NCBI RefSeq assembly: GCF_051622035.1
Contig: NC_135365.1
Coordinates: 4,640,501 to 4,704,500, forward strand
Source: Arctopsyche grandis
Taxonomy: Eukaryota > Arthropoda > Insecta > Trichoptera > Hydropsychidae
DNA: 64,000 nt
Direction: 5' to 3'
The notes beneath the pieces were generated by a model. The model was not told where the DNA came from. It saw only the letters and a program-made list of their open reading frames with translations, and ran no database searches. This document shows, piece by piece, positions 31,247 to 43,300 of the stretch. A program made the translations under genes and the position numbers. How positions within the stretch are numbered: the first letter of the stretch is position 1; every line of letters begins with the position of its first letter.

Positions 31247-32172
31247 TGTTACGTCTACATAAGTCTTTATTTGTTTTATGTTAGCTGTATTCTATTCCCA
31301 CGACTTTTAAATCAATCTGCGAGACGAATTATGTTTCCCCCAAAAATATCAAAGCCCTTCTTAAGCCTGCACAACAAATTGCGTGCATCTACTCAGTCAT
31401 TTCTCGATACATTCAAGACACATATGTTAACACTAAAAATATCGTTTTTCAATTAACTTTATCGCTTTTCTGAATAATTCCCACGACTCTTAATCCGCAC
31501 AACGAATTGCGTGAAATCTACCCTCAAGGGATACATATGCAAACACTAAAAATATTATCTTTAATTAGTTTACCAGCATTTTTCACACGACTCGACTCGA
31601 ATCGTATTCCCTCAAAAACCCTTTTAAAGCTGCGTAGCTAATTGTGTAACTAATTGTGTGTAATCCATTTCTCGATACACTCAAGGGTCAAAGTATTAAA
31701 GTCTTAAGATATTGTTTTACTTAACTCGAGTTCCCCCCTATTTTCTCACGAACTATGATTGGTCCAAATTGTTACCTTTATTAAATATATACTGATGTTA
31801 AACATATGGAAGGTCACTTGCGATCGAACCGTCACTTGCGATCAAACACTTTAACTGATCACTTGCGATCAAACACTCTAACTGATCACTTGCGATCGAA
31901 CCGTCTCACTTGCGATCGAACTGTCTCTTACTAATCACTGACTTACAATTGAACCGTCTAACTAGTGACTCGCGATTAGACGACTTAACTAGTAACCACT
32001 AACTAGTAACGTGTAATACAAACTTATCTCGTGTATACTTACTACTATTAAAGAAAATAATTATCTTATAAAATAAAGTGAGTTTTATTTACGGAGTAGC
32101 GTTCCGCAAAAACGCTTGGTGGCAGCGGAAATATTAATAACAACAAAATACACATCACCCACGAATGTAACA
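31247..32172. mobile_element. probable solo LTR with GTAC target duplication
   Basis: The 926-bp insertion begins TGTTACG and ends GTAACA, the TG...CA inverted ends of an LTR, and is flanked by GTAC on both sides (31,243-31,246 and 32,173-32,176). Unit 2 has the intact empty site with one GTAC at 47,737-47,740. Inside are about six imperfect repeats of a CACTTGCGATCGAACCGTCT-like unit (31,812-31,990) and an AATAAAG polyadenylation-like signal near 32,071. A TTGGTGGCAGCGG at 32,129 resembles a primer binding site, so a deleted full element is an alternative reading. A 4-bp duplication fits a Gypsy-type integrase. Confidence 0.8.
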
Positions 32173-34559
32173 GTACATACATATGTACATAGGTGAAGTA
32201 CCGGAAATTTCATTGAATTTCATTAAATATCATTGAATTTTAAATTATTTTAATGTTATTAGAAATATTCTGAAGTTTTCACTCACTTTTGACTAAATTT
32301 TCTTGAGAAGAGTCAGGCTGATGACTTGGTACACTAACAGAAGGGTATCCAACAATAATATATAACAAAGAAAATATTATATGAATCTCACTATGTTAAC
32401 ACGAGCGATCAACTTCAAAAGAAAAACTTAAATAAAAACGAAATAAAAATTTTACGTGGACGAAAAACGATATCGGTTTATCGTATTTATTTTTCAGTTG
32501 ATAAGATTATCGATATATGTGTATGTGTGTGTGTTTATATCAAATAAAAAGTGCAAAAATATATTTTCAACTATTATACAGGTTTTTTTTCGTTAATTTC
32601 CTGTCATATAAGATTTAGACGGCAGTTTAATAACACGCATTAAAAATATATTGAAACTTTTATGTACATAAATTCATACAATCAAATATAAATTTTCAGC
32701 TTGATACGTTCAGTAGTGTGGAAAAAACGTATAGTCATAACATTTTTGACTTTTTTAAATTCTAAAGTTTATGATTTATTTTTATTTTAATCACATTGAT
32801 ACTAGAAATATACTCGAGTATTATTGTAAAGGGGGCACATATATGTACATAAAGGGTTCAAAAAATAGTGTGAGAAAAATCGAACAAAAGGAAACTGCCA
32901 CAGTCCAAAAATTTATTATATATTAAAGTTTGCAACATTTATATCATACAGATGATTGGAATATTTTTGGATTTTTTTATGGAGAACAGTTGCTCCGTCT
33001 GGTCTTTGTTAGGCGTGTCGTGTCGTAATCGTTCAAAAGTTGAATGATGAATGATAATTCCTTATATGTCGCAAAAGTGGTCGCTCATATGTAGATATGA
33101 CGTACATATGTATAATATGTTAATATAGAAATCATATGCAAGTATTCAGTAGCACATACCATATAGTAATAGAAGAAGAATATCGCATGTGACCAACCCG
33201 CGACTTTATCTATGTATTTGGGGAATATAAGAAGTATAAAACATACATTCATGTTCACACATATCGGCTATGAGAGCATTTTCGATACAAATTGAGCACA
33301 AATGTAGGGAAACTTACACAATACTTATTCATTTGTCTCAACAAAAATAAGACTTAAAAACTTATGACCTAGGTATGTACATATGTGTATATATACGTGA
33401 GTATGTACACGTGTGACACTAAAAATAATTAAATATTTAAACAATGGACATTAAAATAATTTATTGAGATTTATTTCGATAGTCATAAATTTTCTACCCA
33501 ATATCTATACATATTCCACATTCAAGTCAACCTGGAAATTTTTCCTAGAAGAAATGTATGACTTTATTCGTACCTAACGAACATTCAAAATGTTCAACTT
33601 TCACTATATTTATTGATTTTGATTTAATGGCGTTCATCAAACTAATTAATCGTTCAAATTCAGCGCTTGATGCCTGAGAGTTAAAACAAATAAATATCCA
33701 GTAAAACTGAAATATCTTCGAATAGATCAATATCAATATGTGTAAAGGTTAATAAATCGGTAAATGTTTGAATCAAACTAGTCATTACTTTCTTGGGAAA
33801 TCGCATTTCAAATTTCATTAGGAAATCGCATTTCTAGTGCAATTGAATGTTCTCAAAATCGTGTTTATATTTATATCGCTTATTATAATTATATTTAATG
33901 ATAATATGCATTTCAGATAAATATTGAGTTTTTAGTTTATTTTTTTTTCTTTTGCAAGTTGAGATACTTTTATAGTTGTTGTATCCATTTAAAATATTTG
34001 CACTTTGATTCTAGTCGTGAATTTGGGGATCTTTCAGCATTTTAAAGCAATATTTGTTGATTGGGTCATTATGTTTGTGCACTTGTCCTGTCCATTTAAA
34101 CATTGAAATAACTGCGCAATGTATCCATAGTCACCTAACTTCTTAATTTGATCGAATTGAACAACATCACTCTTCTTAACTTTTGATAATTACTCAAATA
34201 AGACCGGCGTGACGCTTTGGGGCAACCTGTCAGGTCACACTGGTAATTTTATTGTTGTTATTTTTTTAAATTAATAATAAATTATATAAATAGATAAAAA
34301 AAAAAAATGTGCAACATTTGATGAGCGTAATAAAACCATTGAGACAGTTTGGTGCATTTGAGCAAATCTAAAATCTGGCAAAGTAAACTTTATTTTGCAT
34401 TATTTCTGAGTGCGGACTGTTTTGGAGATGGAAACGAGTGTGTGTGTGACCAAACTTTGACATTTACAGGGAATGTTGGTCACAAAATTTTTGACTTTTC
34501 TCAGAGGAAAAAAATCCCACTCCCGGTTTATCGAATTTATTAATCTTTTAATGAAAATA
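32173..34559. other. unit 1-2 spacer, nearly identical to the unit 2-3 spacer
   Basis: Matches 47,741-50,146 with few differences. A 63-codon minus-strand frame (33,545-33,736) is identical at 49,130-49,321, but the surrounding non-coding DNA is equally conserved, so this only shows how recent the duplication is. It holds a partial copy of dispersed repeat R (33,180-33,320). Confidence 0.6.
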
Positions 34560-35070
34560 TTTCAAGAATTATACTGGATTTTAATAAACGCAAAGAGTTC
34601 ACATATGTACATACATATGTATGTATGTACTATGTATGTAGGTATGTAAAGAGTCGAAATAGGGTAAACTGCCACTTCCGGTTGACGAATCTTAACTGAA
34701 TTTTACATTTTAATTGGTAGTAAGCTTAAACTTTTAGATATGATATTTCAGAAACATATTATGTCTCTAGATTCTACAGGGTAAACAATTCTAATCTGTG
34801 GAGTAAAAATACTACTTCTGGTGTAGGAAAAAATATTTAATTGAATCCAAAAACTTAAAAAAAAGTGGACACCTATAAGGAAAGGTACTAATTCTGGTCA
34901 ACTTTGTAATTTGAAAAAAATTACGTCGTATCGATAAGCATTTCTGTAATCGATACTAACTTACACAAAAAAATCTCATACACAAACAAAAACGTCATCA
35001 GTGATCGATTTTGAGTTCGAATCAGTCAATATCTCGAGTTCGAATTTTCTCATGATTAAAAAACTTCCAA
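34560..35070 (-). repeat. dispersed repeat family R, unit 2 edge copy
   Basis: Equivalent of 16,563-17,110, with AAACTGCCACTTCCGGTTGA at about 34,665 and GAGTTCGAATCAGTCAATAT at about 35,012. Internal small deletions are shared with unit 3 (for example after GATATTTCAGAAACATATTA), placing units 2 and 3 closer to each other. Confidence 0.75.
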
Positions 35071-36067
35071 TACAAAGTGCAAATAAATTTTCAACATATG
35101 TAGTCCCAAGTTTTTTATTCGTTCGTCTGGTTTTTATTTAATTTTCTGTCATAGAAGATTTAGAACCAAATTGATTCGTAATTAAATAATTTCTTTTAGT
35201 GAAATCAATATAATTTTTTTATATACATATGTATGTACCTATTTACGTATATTTGTAATAAAAGAAATATTTCAAATTTCATTAAGAACCATTTTTTTAT
35301 TTTTAAAGTAAAATTGAAATAAAACAGCCATATTTATGCTCATAATATTTATTTTCAATCGATTAAAATACTGATATTAAGTGAAGTGCAAAAATTTGTA
35401 TATCCATAACTTGTTATCTCGTTGGACGTCGTTATCTGATAAAATAAACTATTTATTTTGAAGCTTTCGTGACAGTTTTTAAAACGTGTTAGAAATATCT
35501 TCAAATGATATACTTATGTATAATAAATAGTACATAGTACAAGCATGTGGTTAAAAGTGATATTGTACATATGTACACTAAACTTTATCATCAGATTTCA
35601 TATTATTTTAAATTAGATGATATATTTAAATTTAAGTGTAGAATACGATATTCAAAATATTCATAGCTTTTAAAAATAATATACAGAAGTTAAATTCAAT
35701 TTTTTGTCATTTGATATATATGAATATTATAATTTCGTAGAAATTAATGAGTTGAAAACTAGTCTTCATTAAAAATATTCATATTATATGTATGTTTGTC
35801 CATTGGAACTTAATTGAGAAATCAATTTACTATGCCTTTAAAGCATCCAAGGCTATTTTCTGTTCAACACATGAAGTTTTGTGATCGGGATAAAGTTTGA
35901 CTTCAAGATTTTAACTGATTCGAAACAGTTTAAATGTGATTTTAGCACGATCACAAAATTTCACCTATTATTTTTTATCTGCATACGTATGTATGTACAT
36001 ATGTACGTATAGATAGAAGTAAAAATGCCATTACGAAATTGTAATATTTACAATAAAATGTTATTAA

Positions 36068-36640
36068 CCTTCCAGCGCGCGCGCTGTCGTAAAATTTACG
36101 ACAAATGCGCTTTATCGCATCTCCTACTTTTAGCACTTAGTGATAAGCATCGAGCTTCGAGCTATTCGAAGGTCAGTGTTTCCCGAAACTGCAGGCGAAT
36201 CGGTTGTGCGTAGAAGTTTTTGTGAGTCATCGATATTTGGGGATTTCCGTTGAGCGTTCCGTTGAGTCCTTTACATGCAAGAAGCATTCTGCAGTTGAGG
36301 TGGTTTTTAATAATTGAAAAGGTTAACCAAAATTTAAAAATGACTCATAGGTAATGTTGATTCTGATTAATAATTCTGACTAATGATCGAATAGGTCGAT
36401 AAAATATTTTGTTTTGAAATATTAGCATATTTAGAGTGTTGTTTTGGTTTTTTGTTTAGAAAGTAAATATTTATTTTTTAAAGTATTGTCATTTATCAGT
36501 TTTCATAACCTTACAACATTTACATAAATAAATCACCATTTACATAAATAAAACACCATTTACATGGAGAAAACTTGATGACGTAAAATTTACGACAAGC
36601 GCCCGCTCAAAGGAAATAACTCCGCGTGCCCGCTGGAAGG
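36068..36640. mobile_element. piggyBac-like non-autonomous element with TTAA duplication
   Basis: The element starts CCTTCCAGCGCGCGCGC and its other strand starts CCTTCCAGCGGGCACGC. It is flanked by TTAA on each side (36,064-36,067 and 36,641-36,644). Both ends carry an inner palindromic GTCGTAAAATTTACGACA-like block. Length is 573 bp. There is no transposase; the 62-codon frame at 36,025-36,213 crosses the element boundary and is spurious. Unit 1 has the empty site (single TTAA at 20,605-20,608), which proves insertion here. Exact TTAA duplication is the hallmark of piggyBac transposition. Confidence 0.85.
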
Positions 36641-37334
36641 TTAAAAATACTCAGTTTCAAAATATCAAAATTATAATATACACATGATAATATTTTTAAT
36701 AAAATTTAAATTTTTAATAAATAAATAGTTAATTCAAACATGATGTTAAAATTATAAGCAAGTTTACACACATAATATTAAATAAACAAGCATATTTCGA
36801 AAAGTAGAGCCAATTTACTTTACAAACTTATCATATCAAAATAAAGTAAAAATAAAATATGTACATGTAAATACATATTTATATACACCTCAAATATACT
36901 TATGTATGTATATTAATATTAATACAACCTAAATTACATTAAAGTTTCATGCAATAAACAGTTTCTTGCAAGACAGCGTTTTTCTTCCTTGTAATGATTC
37001 GTATGAAGTATGTAGAAATAGTTGGTGAAGAAATTTCAACATTGAGATTATCGAGCGGCTGTAATCAAAAAATAAAACAATCCGTTAAAATCCAATTAAT
37101 CTATTTGAAAGAAAGTAATATGTATATCAAAATTACCTCACAATAATGAATTGAAGAATTTCTAACTTTGAAATGACTTAAATAAGTTGTTGATCGATCT
37201 TAATCAATACTTTATGACAGATAATGATATTTCATATAAATAATTACAAATAAAAATGATTACTTAATATATTTAAAATATGCGAATAAAAAAAAGCATA
37301 AAGATATTAACTAAAAAATCAAATCCAACGTGTT
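36641..37334. other. AT-rich flank downstream of gene B
   Basis: Homologous to 20,609-21,317 and 51,611-52,304. It contains the degraded terminal-exon copy near 37,140. Confidence 0.6.
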
Positions 37335-37375
37335 TCAATTTTTGTCTATGTCATTAGTGCTGCCTTCATTCCGGA

Positions 37376-40300
37376 CTAGTAGACCTGTAATAAGAAAATA
37401 AAACAAACCGTTAAAAATATATCAACCAATTCGACGCAAAATATATATGTGTTTCGAAATGATATATTGAAATCACCTTTCAGGTTTGAATTGAAGAAGT
37501 CCATGGTCTTGGCACGGTTAGATTTAGTTGCCAAGTCTAAAGGCGTGTTTCCGCTTTTGTCCGTGGCGCTAATGTCGCCCCCTTTTCGGACGAGGAGACC
37601 AACGATGGAGACTCTTCCACACTCGGCTGCTAAATGCAGAGGGGTTTTGCCTTCGACATCTCGGCCATTCACGTCAATGCCCTCTACGTTTCTGATAACA
37701 TAATCTACAGCTTGGTATCTGAAATGCACGGCGCCAAGATGCAGCAGTGAGTGGCCTGCTTTATCCAAGTTACAAGGATCTGCGCCATTTTCCAGCAATA
37801 GTTTCACATCTTTAAATTTACCGTTACGTGAAAGGTGATGTAGTGGTGTTTTTCCTTTAGAATCAAAAACGTTTACTTCAGCACCATTTTTTAATAGAAG
37901 CTCGATGATTTCTCGATGACATTTTGATGAAGCAAAGTGCAAAGCAGATCGGCCTAAATTGTTACGAATGTTGATTTCAGCACCCTCTTCTATCAAAGCA
38001 GTGGCTGCTTCAAGATTATTCTTGGTTGATGTAATGTGCAGGGGCGTGCAATTTGATTTGCTTGTTGCATTTGGATTAGCGCCCAGTTTAATTAGTAATT
38101 GAACTATATGTGTCTCGTAAGACCTTAAATCGCGAATATAATGTAGTGGAGTGCGTCCAAATTTATTAGTAATATTTGGATGGATTCCTTTTTCAATCAA
38201 AAACTTGGTGACATTTTCATTTCCTCTCAATACAGCAAAATGCAATAAAGAACTTCCATTTTTGTTAACAGCTGTAAGATCGAAGCCCAATTCTTTGATG
38301 AAGTGAAATGTCTTGAGGTCACATCCATAAGCAGCCCGGTGTATTAAAGCATTTCCTCGTTTAGAGGCGATTTTCGGGTCAGCGCCGTTTTCAATTAGGA
38401 ATTTTATTGCATAAAATTTATTTAAGCTGGCTGCACATTGAAGTGGTGTGCTACCGTAATTGTCAGTCATATTGACATTACAACCTTTATCGATTAGCAA
38501 TTGCAGAATGTCAACACTACCACCCTCTGCAGCCGAATGTAATGGCGATTTATCATTTTTATCTCGAATATTGGGATCGGCTCCCAAGCTCAGAAGCAAT
38601 TTAAATTCCTCCACAGCATCACATTGCGCGAGATGATGGAGTACTGTTATTCCTTTCGAGTTGATTGCAGTTGGATGTGCTCCCGATTTCAACAAATGCT
38701 TTAATGCTCCAGTATTATTATGCCAAGCAGCATGGAAGAGTGGTGTGTTACCGTCATTGTCAGTCATATTGACATCAAAACCTTTATCGATTAGCAATTG
38801 CAGAATGTCAACACTACCACCCTCCGCAGCCGAATGTAATGGCGATTTATCATTTTTATCTCGAATATTGGGATCGGCTCCCAAGCTCAGAAGCAATTTA
38901 AATTCCTCCACAGCATCACATTGCGCGAGATGATGGAGTACTGTTATTCCTTTCGAGTTGATTGCAGTTGGATGTGCTCCCGATTTCAACAAATGCTTTA
39001 ATGCTCCAGTTTTATAATGCCGAACAGCCAAGAGGAGTGGTGTGTCACCGCCATTGGTAGTCATATTGACATCGAGACCTTTATCGATTAGAAATTTCAG
39101 AATGTCAACACTACCACCCGCTGCAGCGGAATGTAATGGCGATTGACCATTTTTATCTCGAATATTGGGATCGGCTCCCGCGCTCAGAAGCAATTTAAAT
39201 TCCTCCACAGCATCTTTTTCCGCGAGAAGATGGAGTACTGTTGTTCCTTTCGAGTTGATTGCGGTTGGATGTGCTCCCGATTTCAACAAATGCTTTAATG
39301 CTCCAAGTCTATTATAATGAGCAGCATAGAGGAGTGGTGTGTTACCGTAATCGTCAGAAATATTGACATCGAGACCTTTATCGATGAGCAATTGCAGAAT
39401 GTCAACACTACCACCCTCTGCAGCCGAATGTAATGGCGATTTATCATTTTTATCTCGAATATTGGGATCGGCTCCCGCGCTCAGAAGCAATTTGAATTCC
39501 TCCACAGCACCATTTACTGCAAGACGATGGAGTACTGTTATTCCTTTCGAGTTGATTGCAATTGGATGTGCTCCCGATTTCAACAAATGCTTTAATGCTG
39601 CAGTTCTATTATTCTGAGCAGCATAGAGGAGTGGTGTGTTACCGTCATTGTCAGTCATAATGACATCGAGACCTTTATCGATTAGCAATTGCAGAATTTC
39701 AACCATACCACCCTCTGCAGCCGAATGTAATGGCGATTGACCATTTTTATCTCGAATATTGGGATCGGCTCCCGCGCTCAGAAGCAATTTAAATTCCTCC
39801 ACAGCACCATTTTCCGCGAGATGATGGAGTACTGTTATTCCTTTCGAGTTGATTGCAGTTGGATGTGCTCCCGATTTCAACAAATGCTTTAATGCTCCAG
39901 TATTATTATGCCAAGCAGCATGGAAGAGTGGTGTGTTACCGTCATTGTCAGTCATATTGACATCAAAACCTTTATCGATTAGCAGTTGCAGAATGTCAAC
40001 ACTACCACCCTCCGCAGCCGAATGTAATGGCGATTTATCATTTTTATCTCGAATATTGGGATCGGCTCCCAAGCTCAGAAGCAATTTAAATTCCTCCACA
40101 GCATCACATTGCGCGAGATGATGGAGTACTGTTATTCCTTTTGAGTTGATTGCAGTTGGATGTGCTCCCGATTTCAACAAATGCTTTAATGCTCCAGTTT
40201 TATAATGCCGAACAGCCAAGAGGAGTGGTGTGTCACCGCCATTGGTAGTCATATTGACATCGAGACCTTTATCGATGAGCAATTGCAGAATTTCAACACT

Positions 40301-43300
40301 ACCACCTTCTGCAGCCGAATGTAATGGCGATTGACCATTTTTATCTCGAATATTGGGATCGGCTCCCGCGCTCAGAAGCAATTTAAATTCCTTCACAGCA
40401 TCTTTTTCCGCGAGAAGATGAAGTACTGTTGTTCCTTTCGAGTTGATTGCAGTTGGATGTGCTCCCGATTCCAACAAATGCTTTAATGCTCCAGTTTTAT
40501 AATGCCGAACAGCCAAGAGGAGTGGTGTGTCACCGCCATTGGTAGTCATATTGACATCGAGACCTTTATCGATTAGCAATTGCAGAATTTCAACACTACC
40601 ACCCTCTGCAGCCGAATGTAATGGCGATTGACCATTTTTATCTCGAATATTGGGATCGGCTCCCGCGCTCAGAAGCAATTTGAATTCCTCCACAGCACCA
40701 TTTACTGCAAGACGATGGAGTACTGTTATTCCTTTCGAGTTGATTGCAGTTGGATGTGCTCCACATTTCAACAAATGCTTTAATGCTCCAGTTCTATTAT
40801 TCTGAGCAGCATAGAGGAGTGGTGTGTTACCGTCATTGTCAGTCATAATGACATCGAGACCTTTATCGATTAGCAATTGCAGAATTTCAACACTACCACC
40901 CTCTGCAGCCGAATGTAATGGCGATTGACCATTTTTATCTCGAATATTGGGATCGGCTCCCGCGCTCAGAAGCAATTTGAATTCCTCCACAGCACCATTT
41001 ACTGCAAGACCATGGAGTACTGTTATTCCTTTCGAGTTGATTGCAGTTGGATGTGCTCCCGATTTCAACAAATGCTTTAATGCTCCAGTTTTATAATGCC
41101 GAACAGCCAAGAAGAGAGGTGTGTCACCGCCATTGGTAGTCATATTGACATCGAGACCTTTATCGATTAGCAATTGCAGAATTTCAACACTACCACCCTC
41201 TGCAGCCGAATGTAATGGCGATTGACCATTTTTATCTCGAATATTGGGATCGGCTCCCGCGCTCAGAAGCAATTTGAATTCCTCCACAGCACCATTTTCC
41301 GCGAGATGATGGAGTACTGTTATTCCTTCCGAGTTGATTGCAGTTGGATGTGCTCCCGATTTCAACAAATGCTTTAATGCTCCAGTATTATTATGCCAAG
41401 CAGCACAGAGGAGGAGTGGTGTGTTACCGTAATTGTCAGTCATATTGACATCGAGACCTTTATCGATTAGTAATTGTAGAAAGTCAACACTACCATCCTC
41501 TGCAGCCAAATGTAACGATGTTCTTGCTAACCAACCTTTATAATTGATATTAGCCCCTTTTCCGATAAAAAATCTAAAGGCCTCATTATTGCCGTGCTTA
41601 CAAGCAAGTTGCATGGATATATTTAAATCACATTTAACGTGTCTTAGTATTTTAGCGATCGCAATAGTATCATTACGATGTTCAATAAATAAATTAATAG
41701 GTTTATACCAATATAAATTATCATAATTGTTTTTCACAATTTCGGGGTAATTTGACGAATGTTCCCACACACTCACGATATGCTCTTTAAATTTACTCCT
41801 TTTTAAAAGTTTCAACGCTTGAGTCAGAGTATTTTCTTCATTCTTCAACTCAATTAAGTATATTTGAATAGCCTTCTGAACAAGACGATGCACATTTACT
41901 ATCCCTTTTTCGTTGTTTATCATATTGTAATTATGAAGCAGATCAACAGCTTCATATAATTTGTCACTATCATTTTCTAGTTTTAAAAATATCTCCTCAA
42001 TGTTGATATCGTCGGGGGCCAGATATGCCATGATTTTCAATAGGGATAGAGCCAATATTCCACGTTCGCCATCCTCTCCAATTTTTTGTATCGTGACTCT
42101 CCACGTAGTCGCTATTGTTTTGCTGTACATATCTTCATTTTCATCGTGTCCTTTGTCTAATAATTCATTCCATTTTTCAGTATACGTATTTATGTCATCT
42201 TTAGCATTGATGGGTTTGGTATTTTGCCTATATTTTGCTTTTTCATTTTGCTGTCTTATATAGCCAACAGCTTGCTTGAGCCCCAAAGGAAAAAATTGCA
42301 ATAAACTTATTAATGATTTTAGATCATTTTCATCTTCGTTTTCCAGAGATTTTTTTAAATAGCTTATTGCTTCATCCTCTGTAAATATTTTCAACGGAAT
42401 CACCGCAATGTTTCCATTTTCTCCCATTTTCCATTTCGAACTCCGAGATGTGATTAAAGTGCATAATTCGTGATTTTCGTAATAAGAAACATTTTCGGAC
42501 ATGAATTTTTTTATGTCTTTGTAATCTTCAGCATTATCAAAAACTACAAGTGTATTTCCTATTTTAATTAGAGTTTTATAAATATCTTCCACGACATATG
42601 CTATGTCTCGTTCTTTGCCGTCATCTGAAATCAACTTAACAGCAATTTGATTCGCTAGCGTCTTAAACGATTCAAATATCGTTTCACTCTTTTCTGCATT
42701 GACGAAGATGATATTATAATAGTAGTCCTTGTATTCATCCATGTATTTCTTGGCCAACTCCGTCTTCCCGATCCCACCTAGACCAACAATTGAAGCTGTC
42801 TGTGATATAACAGTGGTTTGTTTGTTTATTAGTGCGTTGTGTAAGTCTTCCAGTTCTTTTCTTCTTCCCTCAAATGACATCGTGGGATTCTTCACGCGGA
42901 ATAAAACACGTTCACTGTTTTGATTTTCTACGTGGATTTTTTTAATCTCATATGTGACGCGTGATAAGATCTCTTCCTTATTAGATTGTTGAAGTTCTTT
43001 GTTTTCTGTTGCTAATGTATTACGATGTTCCTCTGCTTTTTTCAATTGTTTCTGAATATCCTTATAATATCTGGTAATAATTTCCGACAAATGGGAATTA
43101 AATGTTTGTATTGCAATTAATACATCTTGATTTTCTTTTTTAATTGTATCTTTGAATTGCGCAATATCTGTCTTAGTTTCTTCAGCCAATTTCAAAATTC
43201 TCCGCTGAATTGAAACTTGATCATCGTTATTAATTAAATTCAATAATATCTCACGCTGTGATTCATAGAAATCTCGACTTTTTAACATCTGTGGATGCAA

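Larger units (their letters stand above)
16563..34559. repeat. tandem duplication unit 1 (contains gene A)
   Basis: From the block ATTATACTGGATTTTAATAA near 16,570 onwards the sequence parallels 34,567 onwards and 50,156 onwards almost base for base, apart from insertions and deletions. Unit-specific changes are a 2.49-kb gag-bearing insertion (17,287-19,776), a 926-bp solo LTR (31,247-32,172), loss of most of an inverted LINE fragment near 29,106, and absence of the piggyBac-like insertion. The left edge of homology falls inside dispersed repeat R. Confidence 0.85.

Noticed and set aside
33545-33736. 63-codon minus-strand frame identical at 49,130-49,321
   Set aside because: The whole spacer is nearly identical between the two units, so identity of the frame is no sign of coding constraint.
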